Below, one piece after another: positions 1 to 6,029 of a DNA stretch of 6,029 nt. Made by a program: the position numbers and the translations under genes. This stretch comes from Planctomycetota bacterium (lineage in GTDB: Bacteria > Planctomycetota > SZUA-567 > H5-PLA8): NCBI GenBank assembly GCA_025355035.1, contig JANXLS010001116.1, positions 1 to 6,029 on the forward strand, written 5' to 3'. Within the stretch, counting starts at the first letter, position 1. Each line of letters starts with the position of its first letter. Below the pieces are notes generated by a model. That model was given only the letters and a program-made list of their open reading frames with translations. It searched no databases and was not told where the DNA came from.

Positions 1-1
1 G

Positions 2-148
2 CCGGGCAAGTGGACCGAGGAAGTCGAGCGCAGCGTATTGAGACAAATACGCTTAGCGAGACTGTCGAAGGGCCACGCCGCCCGCCGCAAGCAGATGGAT
101 GCGTCGGGTTTTGGGATAGGTTCTAAGTTTCCGACGTTCGACAAATAA
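2..148 (+). CDS. Possible 3' end of an upstream gene, cut by the window edge
   Basis: This frame is open from base 2 to a TAA at 146-148 and would encode the last 48 residues of a protein that begins outside the window. The peptide is rich in Arg and Lys and I recognise no family in it. In favour, its stop lies 13 bases before the fmt start, a normal operon spacing. Against, the frame is short, a strong imperfect palindrome (22-63) lies inside it, and a second frame is also open to a TAA at 124-126. It may be non-coding sequence that happens to be open. Confidence 0.2.
   Translation, partial: PGKWTEEVERSVLRQIRLARLSKGHAARRKQMDASGFGIGSKFPTFDK
22..63. repeat. Imperfect inverted repeat upstream of fmt
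   Basis: Two 18-base arms, 22-39 and 46-63, are separated by a 6-base loop (40-45). Fourteen of 18 positions pair by Watson-Crick rules, including an unbroken 8-base pair run next to the loop. The mismatches form two internal loops of two bases per strand. The outer one is G26 A27 opposite G59 A60, a tandem G.A arrangement that is usually stable in RNA. No T-run follows the right arm, so it is not a typical intrinsic terminator. It may be a dispersed intergenic repeat, an RNA element in the fmt leader or an mRNA-stability hairpin. The sequence does not choose between these. Confidence 0.5.
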
Positions 149-161
149 ATCGGAAAACGAC

Positions 162-1124
162 ATGCGAATTCTCTTCTGCGGCACACCGGATTACGCTGTT
201 CCGTCACTCCAAAAACTCCACGCGCTTGCACCCGGACACGAGGTCGTCGGTGTGGTCTCACAACCCGACAAACCGAAGGGTCGGGGCAATTCCAAGACGC
301 CAACGCCGCCGCCGGTGGTCGATGCCGCGCGCGCGCTGGGCATTCCAAACGAGCGCATTTTTCAGCCGCGATCGATCAACAAGCCGGAGGTCCTCGATGC
401 TCTCCGCGCGCTGCATCCGGACATTTTGTGCGTCGTTGCGTACGGAAATATTCTGAAAAAAGAAGCACTGGAATTGGGCCGCTATTTTCCCATCAACGCT
501 CACGCGTCCCTGTTGCCGAAGTATCGCGGTGCCGCGCCGATCCAAGCGGCGTTGCTTGCGGGCGATGCCGAGACAGGCGTGTGCGTGATGAAAATGGAAG
601 CGGGCCTCGACACCGGGCCGGTGCTGTTGCGTCGAACGCTTCCGATTCCCCCGCGCGAAACGGCGGGAACACTGCATGATAAACTTGCCGCACTCTCCGC
701 AAACTGTTTCGCTGAAGCGCTGGAACTGATTCAAACCAATAAATACACGCTCGAACCGCAAGACGATTCGCGCGCGTCATGTGCGGCGAAGCTTGAAAAA
801 AGCAGCGGGACGATTGACTGGTTGTTGAGCGCGGCAACGATCGAACGACTCGTCCGAGCGATGACGCCTTGGCCTGGCGCATGGACGCAGGTTGCCTCTG
901 CGGATGGCAAATGGAGTCAACGGATTCGAATCGCTGAAGCCGAACTCGCGCCGCCGGGGACACCGTCGTCGCTGATCCATGCGCAGATTCTTCGAGCAAG
1001 TTGTGGCGATGGTGGCGCGCTGTCGATTACAAAAATTCAGCCCGAAGGAAAACGCGAAATGACGGTGGCGGAGTTTATCAGAGGGGCCGGTAAGCCGTTG
1101 CTGGGCGGGGTTGTTTGGAAATAG
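162..1124 (+). CDS. fmt: Methionyl-tRNA formyltransferase
   Basis: This cytoplasmic enzyme transfers a formyl group from 10-formyltetrahydrofolate to the amino group of Met-tRNA(fMet), giving the bacterial initiator tRNA. The 320 residues are close to the usual length of about 315. The N-terminal formyltransferase domain (about 1-190) starts with the typical MRILFCGTP strand and has a QPDKPKGRG segment at 34-42. Its active-site segment reads NAHASLLPKYRGAAPI at 112-127. Asn112, His114 and Asp150 match the catalytic Asn-His-Asp of the E. coli enzyme, which I recall as 106, 108 and 144. The C-terminal tRNA-binding domain (about 205-320) carries RAMTPWPGAW (232-241) and a PEGKREMTVAEFIRG segment (294-308). 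The ATG is supported by the family-typical N-terminus; the upstream GGA at 152-154 is a weak ribosome binding site. def (peptide deformylase), a frequent partner, is not visible in the window. Confidence 0.97.
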   Translation: MRILFCGTPDYAVPSLQKLHALAPGHEVVGVVSQPDKPKGRGNSKTPTPPPVVDAARALGIPNERIFQPRSINKPEVLDALRALHPDILCVVAYGNILKKEALELGRYFPINAHASLLPKYRGAAPIQAALLAGDAETGVCVMKMEAGLDTGPVLLRRTLPIPPRETAGTLHDKLAALSANCFAEALELIQTNKYTLEPQDDSRASCAAKLEKSSGTIDWLLSAATIERLVRAMTPWPGAWTQVASADGKWSQRIRIAEAELAPPGTPSSLIHAQILRASCGDGGALSITKIQPEGKREMTVAEFIRGAGKPLLGGVVWK

Positions 1125-1140
1125 ATTTGTCGAAAACGTC

Positions 1141-1163
1141 GGGGCGGATTTTGAGGCCGCCCC
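1141..1163. terminator. GC-rich hairpin between convergent genes, candidate bidirectional terminator
   Basis: A perfect 7-base stem, GGGGCGG (1141-1147) with CCGCCCC (1157-1163), encloses a 9-base loop. It fills most of the 47-base gap between the fmt stop and the stop of the convergent 953-residue gene, which is where a shared terminator is expected. Neither side has a proper T-run. On the minus strand a short TTTT follows a few bases after the stem; on the plus strand there is none. Termination is therefore inferred from stem strength and position. Confidence 0.5.
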
Positions 1164-1171
1164 CGCTCGCA

Positions 1172-4033
1172 TTACTTCGCCGGTTTCACTTTCACCGCCA
1201 TGTTCAGTGCGAACGGTGGGAACGCTAGTTTCAGTGCTTCTCCTGCCCCGATCTTAACGTCCTTCGCGTCCACGACCTCGCCTTTGTAGCAGTCCCAATA
1301 TTCAACGTGATACGTTCCCGGTTGCAGCCCAGTCAACGACTCTGTCACGCTCTTGTGGATCGGACGCGAACCCACCGGCGGCATCGATCGCATGGATTCC
1401 GCGTCGTATGCCCACGCATACGCGCCGGTCGTCCAGCGGTAAAACTGGAAGCCGATGCCGCTGTCGTGCGAACCGCCGGTGACGCCTTGCAATCCGCGGC
1501 GATCTTCGTTGGCGATGTATTTCGAGAAGCCGCCGTAGTAACTGTACAGGTTGCGCTGGTCGATAAAATCGAACCACCACATCAGCGGCGTGCCGGCGCC
1601 TTCGGTCATCCAAGTCGCCCACATGCCGCATTCAACGTCGGAGTCCAGACACGTGTCGATAGCGCCATTGAAATCGCCGCCATATTCAGTAATCCAAAAT
1701 GGCTTCTGGGCGAAGGGCGCGATGGATTTCTGATACCACAATTGCATGTCGCGCGCGGGCGTCACGTAGCCGCCGGATACGGTTTGACGGTAGGCGTCAG
1801 TGACGATGTAATCGAAGAGCGGAGCGCCACCTTCCACTTTTTCTTTAGCCAGTTCGGTATCGACCCATTTGTAATCCGTCGCGTAATGATTCGAGACCAG
1901 ATGATCGTATGGATCGTACTTCTTTAATGCCGTGATCATTTCATTCACCCAACTGCGAGCCGCGGGGGTTTTATGGAACGTGGGGCGAATGCGCTGACTG
2001 CGCCGGTTCGCGGGATCTTCTCCGACCAGATCGAATTCGCTGACAAGTTCGAAACCCATAATGGTGGGATCAGCGCCCCAGCGCGCGGCGATGTAGCGCA
2101 GTTTGTTTTTGTGCGAAATGCGAGCCGTTTCGTCGGTGAAAAAATCGCCCGCGTAGCGACAGATGCCGCCGCTGTCCGCCTGGTAGCGAAGACTGTACGG
2201 ATTCAAGTCCCATTCCCAGTCGCAGTACGTGCTGAATTTGCCGTGGTTGTCGAGCACCAGATGAATCCGGATGCCGTGCTCGCGCGCCATTTCCAAAAGC
2301 GTGTCGAGCTTCCATGCGTGTTGCAGACTGTAGCGGTTGCGTCCGTAGTAGTCGCGCCATTTGCCAGTCCATTCAATGCCCAGCCACCACGACGACATCC
2401 ACACCTCCGCTATATTTTCACCCGCGGCCTGCATTTTCGGAAAAAAGTCGGCGTACATCGGCAACCCGCGACCAGCCGGCGCTTCGCTCTTTAGAATCTG
2501 TTGCCAGCACCGCATGTCCACGGTCGAATGCAGATTGTGACCGACGGGATAATAAAACTCGCCGTTTTCATATTCGAAGAACTGCGGGTTTTGTTTTGAG
2601 ACCTGGACGAATCCTTTTTCGTTCGATTCAGTCGAAACGAATTTGCGCGGCGGCACGGTAATGATGTCGTCTTTGATTCGAATTTTTAGCGTGTACGTGT
2701 ACTCGCCAACTTCGCGCGGGGTGATGCGAACGCGCCATTCCGGACGGCCGATGGGCGCGAGTTCATCGCCGGTGAAACGGTCGGTACGGTCGTAGTCCTG
2801 ATACCAAAATCCCATGTGATCGATTTTCTTTTTGCTCGGCGTTTCGACTTCGCAAACGATGTCCGCCTGCACGGGATCGAACGGATTGTCGACTTGCCGA
2901 TTGAGTTCAAAACGCAGCGTAAAGGTGTCGAATTTCTTGACGCCTGGCAGCGCCGCTGGTTTGCCGTCGAGCGGCATTTGCGTTGCCGGTTCGGTGCGCA
3001 TGTTCAAGACATGCAAAGGCGGTTCCTTGTAAATCTGTGCTCGAGCGGCCAGCGTGTCGGTACTCGGCATCTTCGGATCAATCTTTGTGGCCGGCTTTTT
3101 CGAAGTGACAGAGGTGACAGCGGGGACAGTGTTCGGCGGTTCTGTCATTGCATGTTGCAGGAACTTCGCCGCCCGCACCCAGCCCCGGAAATTGTCGATG
3201 TGCAGTACGCCAGTGAACGGTTTGTCGCCGTAAAACGTGAGTCCAAGCGTTCGAATTTGCGACGCTTGATTGTCATCCCATTGGCCTTGATGCCCCAACG
3301 GAGTGACATCCGGCGAACCCCCACGGATGTCGGCCGTGACGGTCGTCCACGCGCCGGGAACCAGTGCGGCGCGCGAACGCGCCTGGTACCACAGACCATC
3401 TTTGTCCTTCATGAAAAACAGACAGCCTACAAAGCCCGGGCAATCGGCGGGAAGGAACACGTCGTAGGCAATGAATCGAACGCCGATCATGCGGTATTCG
3501 TCGGCCTGATTTGAATTCGAGCGAAAAATGGTCGCGGGATCGGGGAATCGAACCGGCACCGAAAGCGCTTTGCGCCCCTGGCTCGAACGATACGTTGACG
3601 TCGTCAATTTTCCCGAATTAGGCCCGGAGCCGACGCCCGTCGTTTCAGTCAATCCCGGCGGCGGTTCCTGATCCTCGTCTTTCTCGTTGACCTTCACTTC
3701 GGCATCGGGGGGGGCGACTTGCGCATTGTCCGTGTTTTTCACGGCAACGCCGTGCATCATCGAAAGCGGATTTTCGTCTTCGAGCATCCAGCCTTGCAAA
3801 CCGTCTTCCCAATCGTAAACCGGTTCACGCTTGTACGGGAACCAGCCGTTTGCGGGATCGTTGACGAGTTGCAGACTTTTCCGGGCGATCTCAAACGCCG
3901 CCGGTGCGGACGCCTGCCGATTCCACGTGCGATACACGTCGTGCAAAAAGAGCGCGACGACTCCACAAAAAAGCCCAACCGCCAGAATCGAAATAGCGGC
4001 TTTTCCTGAATGAGAACGATGAGCGTTACGCAT
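1172..4033 (-). CDS. Membrane-anchored DUF5060 / TIM-barrel glycoside-hydrolase-like protein
   Basis: This is probably an exported carbohydrate-active enzyme; its substrate is unknown. Residues 12-30 form one hydrophobic segment after a basic N-terminus, giving a membrane anchor or uncleaved signal with the rest outside the cytoplasm. Residues about 70-285 look like a carbohydrate-binding beta-sandwich, opening with DWEDGLQGW (74-82) and closing with VLHIDNFRGW (276-285). A Pro/Thr/Lys linker follows (about 290-330). DUF5060 lies at about 366-452, with DNPFDPV (382-388), GFWYQD (408-413) and WRVRITPREVGEYTYTL (433-449). The TIM-barrel-like domain spans about 490-870: YYPVGHNL (494-501), LVLDNHG (592-598), FELVSEFD (661-668) and WITEYGG (780-786). 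Glu666 and Glu783 are the likely acid/base and nucleophile, by analogy with retaining clan-A glycosidases. The Asn usual before the first Glu is Ser665 here. A C-terminal beta domain includes LQPGTYHVEYWD (903-914). AGGAAG lies 10 bases before the ATG. An enzymatically inactive sugar-binding protein is the main alternative. Confidence 0.88.
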   Translation of the reverse strand: MRNAHRSHSGKAAISILAVGLFCGVVALFLHDVYRTWNRQASAPAAFEIARKSLQLVNDPANGWFPYKREPVYDWEDGLQGWMLEDENPLSMMHGVAVKNTDNAQVAPPDAEVKVNEKDEDQEPPPGLTETTGVGSGPNSGKLTTSTYRSSQGRKALSVPVRFPDPATIFRSNSNQADEYRMIGVRFIAYDVFLPADCPGFVGCLFFMKDKDGLWYQARSRAALVPGAWTTVTADIRGGSPDVTPLGHQGQWDDNQASQIRTLGLTFYGDKPFTGVLHIDNFRGWVRAAKFLQHAMTEPPNTVPAVTSVTSKKPATKIDPKMPSTDTLAARAQIYKEPPLHVLNMRTEPATQMPLDGKPAALPGVKKFDTFTLRFELNRQVDNPFDPVQADIVCEVETPSKKKIDHMGFWYQDYDRTDRFTGDELAPIGRPEWRVRITPREVGEYTYTLKIRIKDDIITVPPRKFVSTESNEKGFVQVSKQNPQFFEYENGEFYYPVGHNLHSTVDMRCWQQILKSEAPAGRGLPMYADFFPKMQAAGENIAEVWMSSWWLGIEWTGKWRDYYGRNRYSLQHAWKLDTLLEMAREHGIRIHLVLDNHGKFSTYCDWEWDLNPYSLRYQADSGGICRYAGDFFTDETARISHKNKLRYIAARWGADPTIMGFELVSEFDLVGEDPANRRSQRIRPTFHKTPAARSWVNEMITALKKYDPYDHLVSNHYATDYKWVDTELAKEKVEGGAPLFDYIVTDAYRQTVSGGYVTPARDMQLWYQKSIAPFAQKPFWITEYGGDFNGAIDTCLDSDVECGMWATWMTEGAGTPLMWWFDFIDQRNLYSYYGGFSKYIANEDRRGLQGVTGGSHDSGIGFQFYRWTTGAYAWAYDAESMRSMPPVGSRPIHKSVTESLTGLQPGTYHVEYWDCYKGEVVDAKDVKIGAGEALKLAFPPFALNMAVKVKPAK

Positions 4034-4165
4034 TGTTGATGAGCTTCCTAAACAGACGATACCCCAAGCCTATTGAAGTAAACCGCCCGAGTGGTTCCGG
4101 GGGTAAGTATTTTAAGGAAAATATACCGATGGGGTGTGTGACAATTTACGCGAGCTTTTTTTGTT

Positions 4166-4182
4166 CAACTCCGAAGGAGTTG
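4166..4182. repeat. Perfect hairpin inside the compound element
   Basis: A perfect 7-base stem, CAACTCC with GGAGTTG, is closed by the 3-base loop GAA. A run of seven T lies at 4156-4162, upstream of the hairpin on the + strand. Neither strand therefore has the stem-then-T order of an intrinsic terminator. Confidence 0.7.
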
Positions 4183-4196
4183 TGTCCGGTCGCGCG

Positions 4197-4225
4197 GTGA
4201 GTCGATACCTCTGGTATTGATTGAC
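4197..4225. repeat. Imperfect hairpin inside the compound element
   Basis: The arms 4197-4209 and 4213-4225 enclose the 3-base loop TCT. Twelve of 13 positions pair, including two G.T pairs; the only mismatch is G4199 opposite G4223. Five Watson-Crick pairs adjoin the loop (ATACC with GGTAT). The right arm contains a TTGACA (4221-4226) that resembles a -35 box but has no partner -10 at the right distance. Confidence 0.6.
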
Positions 4226-4308
4226 ACACTAAAATCGCGCGCAACACACTACATCAAAACGCTTCGCAGTGTATCCAAATCATCACGCTTTTTATAAGGA
4301 AGCAAGTT

Positions 4309-4983
4309 ATGTTGAATCGCTGTATGCTCGGATTGCTCTTTTTTTTCTTGACCGCTCTGTTGAATGCCGCCGACGAACTTCCCAAAACACTGCTGTCCGA
4401 ACGCGGTAAAGAACTGCTTGCTGACGATTTCAGCAAGCAGCCCGATAAAGCGGTTTGGAAGATCGCAAAGGGAAAATGGGAAGCGATCGACGGCGCTACG
4501 AAAGCATCCGAAATAAAAGACGATAAACACCCCGGCGTGATTCGTCATGCCCTCGCCTTCAAAGATGCGGTGTTTCAATTCGACTTCAAATTCGACGGCG
4601 GGAAAGTGACGACGCTGAGCATCAACGACGCTAAAGAACACGTCTGCCGCGTCTTGATGACCCCGACCGGTTTCCGAGCGCAGAAAGACGATCACGATCA
4701 CGACGGCCCCGACAAGGCGCTGCCTTTCGCACAAAAAGCTGTCAAACTCGACGATGGCCAATGGCACACGATGGTCGTCGAAATTCTCGGCGACTCGATC
4801 GCCGCGACACTCGATGGAAAAGCGACAAGCTTCGGTTCGCACGAATTAATCGGCACTCAAAAAGCAAACTTCGGCTTCACGGTCGGCGGCGAATCGGTCT
4901 GGTATCGGAATATCAAAGTCTGGGAAGCCACTGCGAGCAAAGATTGGGAAGCAACGAAAGCGAAGTTGAAAGAAGCAAAGTAA
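4309..4983 (+). CDS. Secreted laminin-G/DUF1080-like beta-sandwich protein
   Basis: Residues 1-20 form a signal peptide with a Leu/Phe-rich core and an LNA|AD cleavage site at about 20/21, so the mature protein of about 204 residues is exported. The rest resembles the concanavalin-like fold of DUF1080 (3-keto-disaccharide hydrolase) and laminin-G proteins, which are abundant in PVC bacteria. The pattern runs DDFS (39-42), WKIAKGKWEAIDG (50-62), FKDAVFQFDFKFDGG (84-98), GQWHTMVVEILGD (150-162), LDGKATSFGSH (168-178), NFGFTVGGESVWYRNIKVWE (187-206). A C-terminal KDWEATKAKLKEAK tail looks helical. A His/Asp-rich loop, KDDHDHDGPDK (126-136), may bind metal. Its role is probably sugar binding or processing; I cannot identify catalytic residues with confidence. 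The start is fixed by AAGGA 8 bases upstream and by the signal peptide. It lies 74 bases before the esterase gene on the same strand and could be co-transcribed with it. Confidence 0.8.
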   Translation: MLNRCMLGLLFFFLTALLNAADELPKTLLSERGKELLADDFSKQPDKAVWKIAKGKWEAIDGATKASEIKDDKHPGVIRHALAFKDAVFQFDFKFDGGKVTTLSINDAKEHVCRVLMTPTGFRAQKDDHDHDGPDKALPFAQKAVKLDDGQWHTMVVEILGDSIAATLDGKATSFGSHELIGTQKANFGFTVGGESVWYRNIKVWEATASKDWEATKAKLKEAK

Positions 4984-5057
4984 GTCAGGCTCAAACCGCG
5001 ACTGCCAGGGCGCGGCGCACCCCGATTCGGATGCCACCTTAAAGGAACGTTTACCCC

Positions 5058-5954
5058 ATGAAATCATTCTGCCTCGTCGCACTTTTTCTAACGTTCGCCG
5101 TCAACGCCATCGAAGCCACCGCCACGCTGGACCTTTGGCCAGGCAAACCGCCCGGATTTCAGGTCGAAGGCACACCCGAGAAAAATGCTTCCACGCCCGG
5201 GAAAGGCGAAACGGGCGGACGCCCGGTCATTCGTTTAACGAACGTGTCGAAGCCGCAGATTGTCGTCTATGCGCCGCCGAAAGACAAGGCGAACGGAACG
5301 GTGATCGTGGTCTGCCCGGGCGGCGGTTTCGGGATTCTCGCTTGGGATTTGGAAGGAACTGAAATCGCCGAATGGGCGAACTCGATCGGCGTGACCGCCG
5401 CCGTGTTGAAGTACCGAACACCGACTTCGTCATTGAAAGAAAAGAAATGGGAACCGCCAGTGCAGGACGCTCAGCGCGCGATCAGTTTGATTCGCAGCAA
5501 GGCCACGGAGTTGGGCATCAATCCCGACCACATCGGGACACTTGGGTTTTCAGCGGGCGGAACAACGGCCGGATTGACCGCAACGAAAAACGGCGCGCGC
5601 ATGTACGAAGCGCAGGACGACATCGACAAACTCGATTGCAAAGCGAATTTCGCGGTGCTCGTTTATCCCTACATTTTGTGGGACGACAAAGAAAAGAAAC
5701 TGAGCGCCAACGTCGAAGTGTCAGCGACAACGCCACCGATCTTTTTCGCTCACGCGGCCGACGACAAGATCAGTTGCGAGAACAGCATTCAGCTTTATCT
5801 CGCTCTGAAGAACGCCGGCGTCAAAGGTTCGGAACTCCACGTCTATGAATCCGGCGGCCACGGATTCGGCACCCGCGACGTGGGTAATCCGTGCACGACC
5901 TGGACCAAACGCTGCGAAGAATGGCTGAACAAACGCGGGATGCTGAAGAAGTAA
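5058..5954 (+). CDS. Secreted alpha/beta hydrolase, acetyl-esterase-like
   Basis: This is probably an exported carboxylesterase that removes acetyl or other acyl groups from carbohydrate or small esters, in the group often annotated as acetyl esterase or acetyl-xylan esterase. A signal peptide covers about 1-20, with possible cleavage after VNA (17) or IEA (20). The oxyanion-hole segment is CPGGGFG (86-92), where Pro stands for the His of the commoner HGGG form. The nucleophile is Ser165 in GFSAGG (163-168). The acid is Asp235 or more likely Asp236 in AHAADDKIS (231-239). The base is His268 in ESGGHGFG (264-271). The complete Ser-Asp-His set in order suggests an active enzyme. Length (298) fits the family. 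AAAGGAA at 5041-5047 lies 10 bases before the ATG. The gene follows the lectin-fold gene on the same strand with no strong terminator in the 74-base gap. A general lipase or peptidase is a less likely alternative. Confidence 0.9.
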   Translation: MKSFCLVALFLTFAVNAIEATATLDLWPGKPPGFQVEGTPEKNASTPGKGETGGRPVIRLTNVSKPQIVVYAPPKDKANGTVIVVCPGGGFGILAWDLEGTEIAEWANSIGVTAAVLKYRTPTSSLKEKKWEPPVQDAQRAISLIRSKATELGINPDHIGTLGFSAGGTTAGLTATKNGARMYEAQDDIDKLDCKANFAVLVYPYILWDDKEKKLSANVEVSATTPPIFFAHAADDKISCENSIQLYLALKNAGVKGSELHVYESGGHGFGTRDVGNPCTTWTKRCEEWLNKRGMLKK

Positions 5955-6029
5955 AATTCCGTGTCAGGAGCCAAAAGATCGCACACTCGCAGCCTCGGTT
6001 ATCGCTCGCTTTTAATCGGCGATTTGAAG
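5955..6029. other. 3' flank of the esterase gene, no feature identified
   Basis: These 75 bases run to the window edge. There is a weak 5-base stem, ATCGC (6001-6005) with GCGAT (6019-6023), around a 13-base loop and without a following T-run, so I do not call a terminator. An AGGAG at 5966-5970 could be a ribosome binding site but no start codon follows at a usual distance. Confidence 0.4.

Larger units (their letters stand above)
4128..4255. repeat. Compound inverted-repeat element with two internal hairpins
   Basis: The outer arms 4128-4139 and 4244-4255 pair in a single register at 11 of 12 positions, one of them a G.T pair. Further in, 4149-4159 pairs with 4231-4241 at 9 of 11 positions (CGCG with CGCG, TTTT with AAAA). 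Inside these lie two independent hairpins, 4166-4182 and 4197-4225. The whole can fold as a closing stem leading to a branched junction. It encodes no open frame of note. From memory, short hairpins of the form CAACTCC-GAA-GGAGTTG recur between genes of PVC and other environmental bacteria. That suggests a REP- or MITE-like dispersed element, but a structured RNA or 5' leader for the + strand gene is also possible. Only this copy is in the window. Confidence 0.55.
4034..4308. other. Divergent intergenic region with structured centre
   Basis: These 275 bases separate the start codons of two divergent genes and must carry their promoters and leaders. Both genes have good ribosome binding sites: AGGAAG on the minus strand (4044-4049) for the 953-residue protein, and AAGGA at 4296-4300, 8 bases before the + strand ATG. 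I found no promoter with a good -35/-10 pair on either strand. The central part, 4128-4255, is a compound palindrome listed separately. The flanks (4050-4127 and 4256-4290) show no structure I can support. Confidence 0.6.

Noticed and set aside
1307..1927. 206-residue open frame on the + strand
   Set aside because: It lies wholly inside the well-supported 953-residue gene on the other strand, has an Arg/His-rich composition typical of antisense frames, and resembles no family.
3105..3129. Short GTGACAG-like repeats as a tandem array
   Set aside because: There are only two close copies, in the codons of the low-complexity linker (Val-Thr-Ser repeats) of the 953-residue protein, which explains them.
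2816..3514. 232-residue open frame on the + strand
   Set aside because: It is antisense to the DUF5060 and binding-domain part of the 953-residue gene. The motifs all lie on the minus strand frame.
4118..4144. Minus-strand promoter with TTGTCA (4139-4144) and TATATT (4120-4125)
   Set aside because: The spacer is only 13 bases; using TATTTT (4118-4123) gives 15. Both are short of the usual 16-18, so I do not call it.
4156..4182. T-run plus perfect hairpin as an intrinsic terminator
   Set aside because: On the + strand the T-run precedes the stem, and on the - strand the stem is followed by A bases, so the order is wrong on both strands.
4221..4226. Perfect TTGACA as a -35 box for the + strand gene
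   Set aside because: The bases at the -10 distance (about 4244-4249) read ACACAC, and the hexamer is part of a hairpin arm, so the match is probably accidental.
4249..4842. 197-residue open frame on the - strand
   Set aside because: It is antisense to the gene with a clear signal peptide, ribosome binding site and recognisable fold at 4309-4983, and its own sequence has no recognisable motif.
6001..6023. Hairpin after the esterase gene as its terminator
   Set aside because: The stem is only 5 base pairs with a 13-base loop and no T-run follows it.

Overview
The window holds four well-supported protein genes and two palindromic intergenic elements. The DNA is moderately GC-rich and bacterial. 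One housekeeping gene (fmt) lies beside three genes for exported proteins: a large glycoside-hydrolase-like protein, a laminin-G/DUF1080-like lectin-fold protein and an acetyl-esterase-like alpha/beta hydrolase. This mix resembles Planctomycetota and related PVC-superphylum bacteria, but that is an inference from gene content. There is no rRNA or other phylogenetic marker beyond fmt.

Layout. Bases 1-161 are a leader with an imperfect inverted repeat (22-63) and possibly the last codons of an upstream gene. fmt (162-1124, +) encodes methionyl-tRNA formyltransferase with its catalytic residues intact. It converges on a 953-residue gene (1172-4033, -), and the 47-base gap between them contains a GC-rich hairpin that could terminate both transcripts. 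The 953-residue protein has an N-terminal membrane segment, a carbohydrate-binding-like beta domain, a linker, a DUF5060 domain, a TIM-barrel glycosidase-like domain and a C-terminal beta domain.

A divergent intergenic region (4034-4308) follows. Its centre is a 128-base compound inverted repeat (4128-4255) with two internal hairpins; this is the least explained structure in the window. Downstream on the + strand are two genes with N-terminal signal peptides, at 4309-4983 and 5058-5954. They are 74 bases apart and could be co-transcribed.

Working together. fmt prepares initiator tRNA and has no evident link to the others. The three exported proteins could form a small polysaccharide-processing set: the glycosidase-like protein cleaves, the esterase removes acyl groups and the lectin-fold protein binds or processes sugars. 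This rests on family resemblance and proximity only. I found no CRISPR array, tRNA, rRNA, transposase or phage gene, and no clear evidence of a new multi-gene system.
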